Below are positions 61,358 through 64,000 of a stretch of DNA of 64,000 nt, in pieces. The notes below the pieces were generated by a model. It had not been told where the DNA came from. It searched no databases and worked only from the letters and a program-made list of their open reading frames with translations. The translations under genes were made by a program, and so were the position numbers. Numbering within the stretch: the stretch's first letter is position 1; each line of letters starts with the position of its first letter. The stretch is from Candidatus Solirubrobacter pratensis (GTDB lineage: Bacteria; Actinomycetota; Thermoleophilia; Solirubrobacterales; Solirubrobacteraceae): the NCBI RefSeq assembly GCF_000425945.1, contig NZ_AUEK01000007.1, forward strand, positions 62,001-126,000, read 5' to 3'.

Positions 61358-63774
61358 CCGGTCCCGGTGGGAGGCGTCGCGGCCGGCGGTGCCGCGCCCG
61401 TTCCCCCGGCGCCGCCGGTCGCCGGCGGGGTCGTCCCGCCGCCGCCCGTGGCGGGCGGCGTCGTCGCGCCTTCGCCGGTGCCCGTACCGCCGTCCGCCGG
61501 AGGCGTCGTCCCGCCCGCGCCGCCGGCCGGGGGCGGCGTGGCCGCGCCGCCGGCGCCGGCGCCGCCCGTCGCGCCGCCGGCGGGCGTCGCCGTCGGCACC
61601 GGGGTCGCGCTCGGCGCGGCGCCCTCGGTCGGTGGCGGCGTCGTCGCCGTGCCGCCGTCCAGCGCGGGATCGCTCGGCTTGGTGTCGGGCAGCTTGTCGA
61701 CCTTCAGGAGGCCTTCCATGAACGTCTTCCAGATCCCGGCGGGATAGGTGCCGCCGGCCACCGCCTCGCCCTGGAACTCGGTCTTCATCGGCTTGAACTT
61801 GTCCGGGTACCCGACCCACACCGCGACCGTGTACTCCTTCGTCCAGCCGACGAACCACGCGTCGCCGTAGTTCTCCGTCGTGCCGGTCTTGCCGGCGATC
61901 ACGACGCCCGGGATCTGCGCCCGCGTGCCGCTGCCCTTCTGCACGACCGTCTGGAGGATCGCGCCGACCTCGTTCGCGATGCCGTCCTTGAGAACCGGCC
62001 TGGTCTTCTTGCGGTTGATCGCCTTGCCGCCCTCCGGCAGGTCAACGGCCTTGCCGTCGGTGCCGTCGATGCGCTCGATGCCGACCGGCCCCGGCGGGAT
62101 CTTGCCGCGGCCCAGCCCGGGCGACATGCTCCCGTAGACGAGGGTGCCGCCCGTGGCGAACGTCTCGTAGGCGTGTGCCATGTCCAGCGGCGTGACCCCC
62201 TCGCGCAGGCCGCCGAGCGGCAGCGCGAAGTTGTGCGAGATCGGCGTGCGGATCCCCATCCGGCGCGCGAGCGTGGCCACGCGCGCGGGCCTGACCTTCA
62301 TGCCGACCTGGACGAAGACGGCGTTGTCTGAGTAGGTCGTGGCGCTGGCCAGCGTCGTCAGCCCGGCGTACGCGTCGTTGTAGTTGTTGACGGTGAAGCG
62401 CTCGCCGCCCTTGAGGACGTAGGTCTTCTTCTTGGACTCCCACGTCGACTGCGGCGAGATCCCGTCCTCGAGCGCGCGCGCGAGGACGAACGGCTTGAAG
62501 GAGGACCCGGGCTGGCGCTGGCCCTGGGTGGCGAGGTTGAACGGCGCGTCGGGGTAGTCGTCGCCGCCGACCATCGCGCGGACCTCGCCGTCCTCGTTGT
62601 GGATCGCCACCAGCGCGGCGCGCGGGCCGTCGGGGGCCGGCAACCACTGCTTGATCGCGGCCTCGGCGGCGGACTGGAGCCGCGTGTCGATCGTCGTCTT
62701 GACCTTCAGCCCGCCGCCGAACGCCTTCTGCGCGCCCTGCTGGCCGCCGCCGAGCTGGTCGACGACCTGCTGCTTGACCCACGACGTGAAGTACGGGTAG
62801 TCCGTGTCCTCGACCGGGAACGAGAGCTTGTCGCGCGTCGGCAGCTGGGCCCGGATCGCGTCGTCGTACTGCGGCCGCGTGATGTAGCCCTGCTGGAGCA
62901 TCCGCAGCAGCACGACATCGCGCCGGCGCTTGGCGGCGACCGGGTGCGCGATCGGGTCGTTGCCGCTCGGCGACTGCACGATCCCGGCCAGCAGGGCGGC
63001 CTCCTCCGGCCGCAGCCGCGACGCGCACATCGGCTGGCCGCGGTCCCCGCACGGGTCGGTCTCGTCGTGGGCGGCCTGGAAGTACGTGCGCGCGGCCGAC
63101 TCGATGCCGTATGCGCCGTTGCCGAAGTAGATCGCGTTCAGGTAGTCGCGCAGGATGCGCTCCTTGGACCACTTGTGGCTCAGGTGGTAGGCGAGCGCCG
63201 CCTCGCGCAACTTCTGGAAGACGGTGCGGTCGTTCTCCGCCGCCAGCTGGATCTTCACGAACTGCTGGGGGATCGTCGAAGCTCCCTGGGCCGCCTGCTT
63301 GGAGGTGACGTCCTGGACGGCGGCGCGCGCGATGCCGCGCAGGTCGACGCCGTCGTTGGTGTAGAAGCGCTGGTCCTCGATCGCGATGATCGCGTGCTTC
63401 ATCACCGGCGCGATCTGGTCCTCCTGGAGGTAGATGCGCCGCTCGTTGCCCGTCAGCGTCCCGATCGTCTTGTTGTCGTGCGACAGGATCACCGAGTTCT
63501 CGTGCGCGGGCGCCTCTAGGTGCGGCAGGTCGGACGCGACCGCCATCAGCATCCCGAACAGCGCGGAGACGATCGCGAGCAGCCCGAGGCCGAAGAGCAC
63601 GATCAGCAGGCGCAGCTTGCGGATCCGGAAGCGCTTCTCGCGCCGGCGGCGGCCCAGGGGGAAGCCGCGCTTCTGGCGCGGGAACTGGACCACCTGGGCG
63701 CCGCCGTCGCCATTCCCGTCAGCGGACCCATGCGGGCCGGCGAGCGTGGTGGTGCGGTCGTCGTGGTCGTCCAT
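61354..63774 (-). CDS. Class A penicillin-binding protein (bifunctional peptidoglycan synthase)
   Basis: The 806-residue protein has a basic cytoplasmic lead, one membrane anchor ('LLIVLFGLGLLAIVSALFGMLMAV', about residues 53-76), a GT51 glycosyltransferase domain ('IIAIEDQRFYTNDGVDLRGIARA' near residue 126, 'GASTIPQQFVK'), and a transpeptidase domain with SxxK in 'GSSFKPFVLA' near residue 430, SxN in 'YSDNAVF' and 'GKTGTTENYGDAWF' near residue 630. The last about 115 residues are a Gly/Ala/Thr/Pro low-complexity tail rich in 'TTPPA', likely a wall-spanning linker. The ATG at 63774 is used; a TTG at 63816 is possible. Confidence 0.93.
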   Translation of the reverse strand: MDDHDDRTTTLAGPHGSADGNGDGGAQVVQFPRQKRGFPLGRRRREKRFRIRKLRLLIVLFGLGLLAIVSALFGMLMAVASDLPHLEAPAHENSVILSHDNKTIGTLTGNERRIYLQEDQIAPVMKHAIIAIEDQRFYTNDGVDLRGIARAAVQDVTSKQAAQGASTIPQQFVKIQLAAENDRTVFQKLREAALAYHLSHKWSKERILRDYLNAIYFGNGAYGIESAARTYFQAAHDETDPCGDRGQPMCASRLRPEEAALLAGIVQSPSGNDPIAHPVAAKRRRDVVLLRMLQQGYITRPQYDDAIRAQLPTRDKLSFPVEDTDYPYFTSWVKQQVVDQLGGGQQGAQKAFGGGLKVKTTIDTRLQSAAEAAIKQWLPAPDGPRAALVAIHNEDGEVRAMVGGDDYPDAPFNLATQGQRQPGSSFKPFVLARALEDGISPQSTWESKKKTYVLKGGERFTVNNYNDAYAGLTTLASATTYSDNAVFVQVGMKVRPARVATLARRMGIRTPISHNFALPLGGLREGVTPLDMAHAYETFATGGTLVYGSMSPGLGRGKIPPGPVGIERIDGTDGKAVDLPEGGKAINRKKTRPVLKDGIANEVGAILQTVVQKGSGTRAQIPGVVIAGKTGTTENYGDAWFVGWTKEYTVAVWVGYPDKFKPMKTEFQGEAVAGGTYPAGIWKTFMEGLLKVDKLPDTKPSDPALDGGTATTPPPTEGAAPSATPVPTATPAGGATGGAGAGGAATPPPAGGAGGTTPPADGGTGTGEGATTPPATGGGGTTPPATGGAGGTGAAPPAATPPTGTG

Positions 63775-63850
63775 ATGAGGGCGCCACGCGGGAGCGGCCC
63801 GCGACGTGGCACTCAACCGGACGGACCAGGCCCGCGAGGGCGACGGACTC

Positions 63851-63856
63851 TAGCAT
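63851..63856 (+). promoter_or_regulatory. TAGCAT -10-like element of tyrS
   Basis: TAGCAT stands 8 nt before the tyrS ATG at 63865; no ribosome binding site fits between. There is no T-box or other leader in the 90-nt gap to the divergent penicillin-binding-protein gene. Confidence 0.5.
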
Positions 63857-63864
63857 TGGGCCGG

Positions 63865-64000
63865 ATGGATTCCCCGGCCGGCTTCCTGTCCCGCAACGCG
63901 GTCGACACCCTCCCCAAGGGCGCCCTCGAGGCGCGTCTCGCGGAGGGTCGCCCCCTCCGCGTCAAGCTCGGTCTGGACCCCACGGCCAAAGACCTTCACC
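63865..64000 (+). CDS. tyrS: Tyrosyl-tRNA synthetase TyrS (N-terminal part, cut by the window end)
   Basis: Only the first 45 codons are visible. They read MDSPAGFLSRNAVDTLPKGA..., then 'RPLRVKLGLDPTAKDLH', which matches the start of the class I catalytic domain of bacterial TyrRS (usually followed by the LGH signature just beyond the window). The family charges tRNA-Tyr. The leader is too short for a T-box. Confidence 0.85.
   Translation, partial: MDSPAGFLSRNAVDTLPKGALEARLAEGRPLRVKLGLDPTAKDLH

Noticed and set aside
63775..63864. T-box riboswitch before tyrS
   Set aside because: The 90-nt gap is too short, has no T-box core sequence, and the -10 element is 8 nt from the start.

Overview
This is a very GC-rich (well above 65% by eye), gene-dense window of an actinobacterial chromosome. 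Protein style, a full menaquinone pathway, an F420/PPOX-type flavin protein, ECF and PucR regulators, many GTG/TTG starts and a large number of promoters lying only 6-11 nt before the start codon all suggest the class Thermoleophilia (Solirubrobacterales: Solirubrobacter, Conexibacter or Baekduia-like). That placement is inference. I see no rRNA, tRNA, CRISPR array, insertion sequence or prophage.

Layout. 1-1.1 kb: the tail of a surface-type protein and two small conserved proteins. 1.1-9.3 kb: menaquinone genes menD, menH, menC, menA, menB and menE on both strands, interrupted by a small acidic protein and an APC amino-acid permease. 9.5-11.2 kb: an N-terminally shortened DUF559 protein and a methyltransferase. 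11.2-15.1 kb: ilvC, a class V aminotransferase and serA. 15.1-18.7 kb: a LivK-like binding protein, a small exported or anchored protein, three tandem palindromic repeats and a membrane HD-GYP protein. 18.8-27.0 kb: an amino-sugar operon (murQ, GntR/UTRA regulator, ABC binding protein, two permeases, nagA, SIS deaminase, ABC ATPase) with DasR/NagR-type operators. 27.1-32.9 kb: a BNR-type propeller protein, a methyltransferase, DUF2252, and a divergent ECF sigma/SDR pair. 33.0-42.3 kb: a polyamine region (PotABCD-type transporter, broken aldehyde dehydrogenase, PucR regulator, class III aminotransferase, amine oxidase).

42.4-47.4 kb: a cyclooxygenase-like heme protein, TrmO, an MFS exporter, a MocR regulator and a PPOX protein. 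47.4-57.5 kb: the leucine/isoleucine region, with a leuA preceded by a leucine-rich leader peptide, two patatin-like proteins, an XRE-cupin regulator, leuC, leuD, leuB, ilvE and cimA. 57.5-64 kb: a DegT aminotransferase, a GNAT acetyltransferase, argH, a 3-methyladenine DNA glycosylase, a class A penicillin-binding protein and the start of tyrS.

How it works together. CimA, IlvC, LeuABCD and IlvE give most of a leucine/isoleucine/valine pathway with a threonine-independent entry to isoleucine; IlvD and IlvBN are not here. MurQ, NagA and the SIS deaminase would convert MurNAc-6-P to fructose-6-P, but no sugar kinase is visible. The most interesting non-coding signals are a predicted attenuator before leuA, in which the leucine codons can pair with the segment just upstream of the leuA ribosome binding site, and a recurring TAGNNT promoter element a few bases before starts that in four junctions begins with the stop codon of the preceding gene. 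The most interesting protein is a cyclooxygenase homologue lacking the distal peroxidase histidine.
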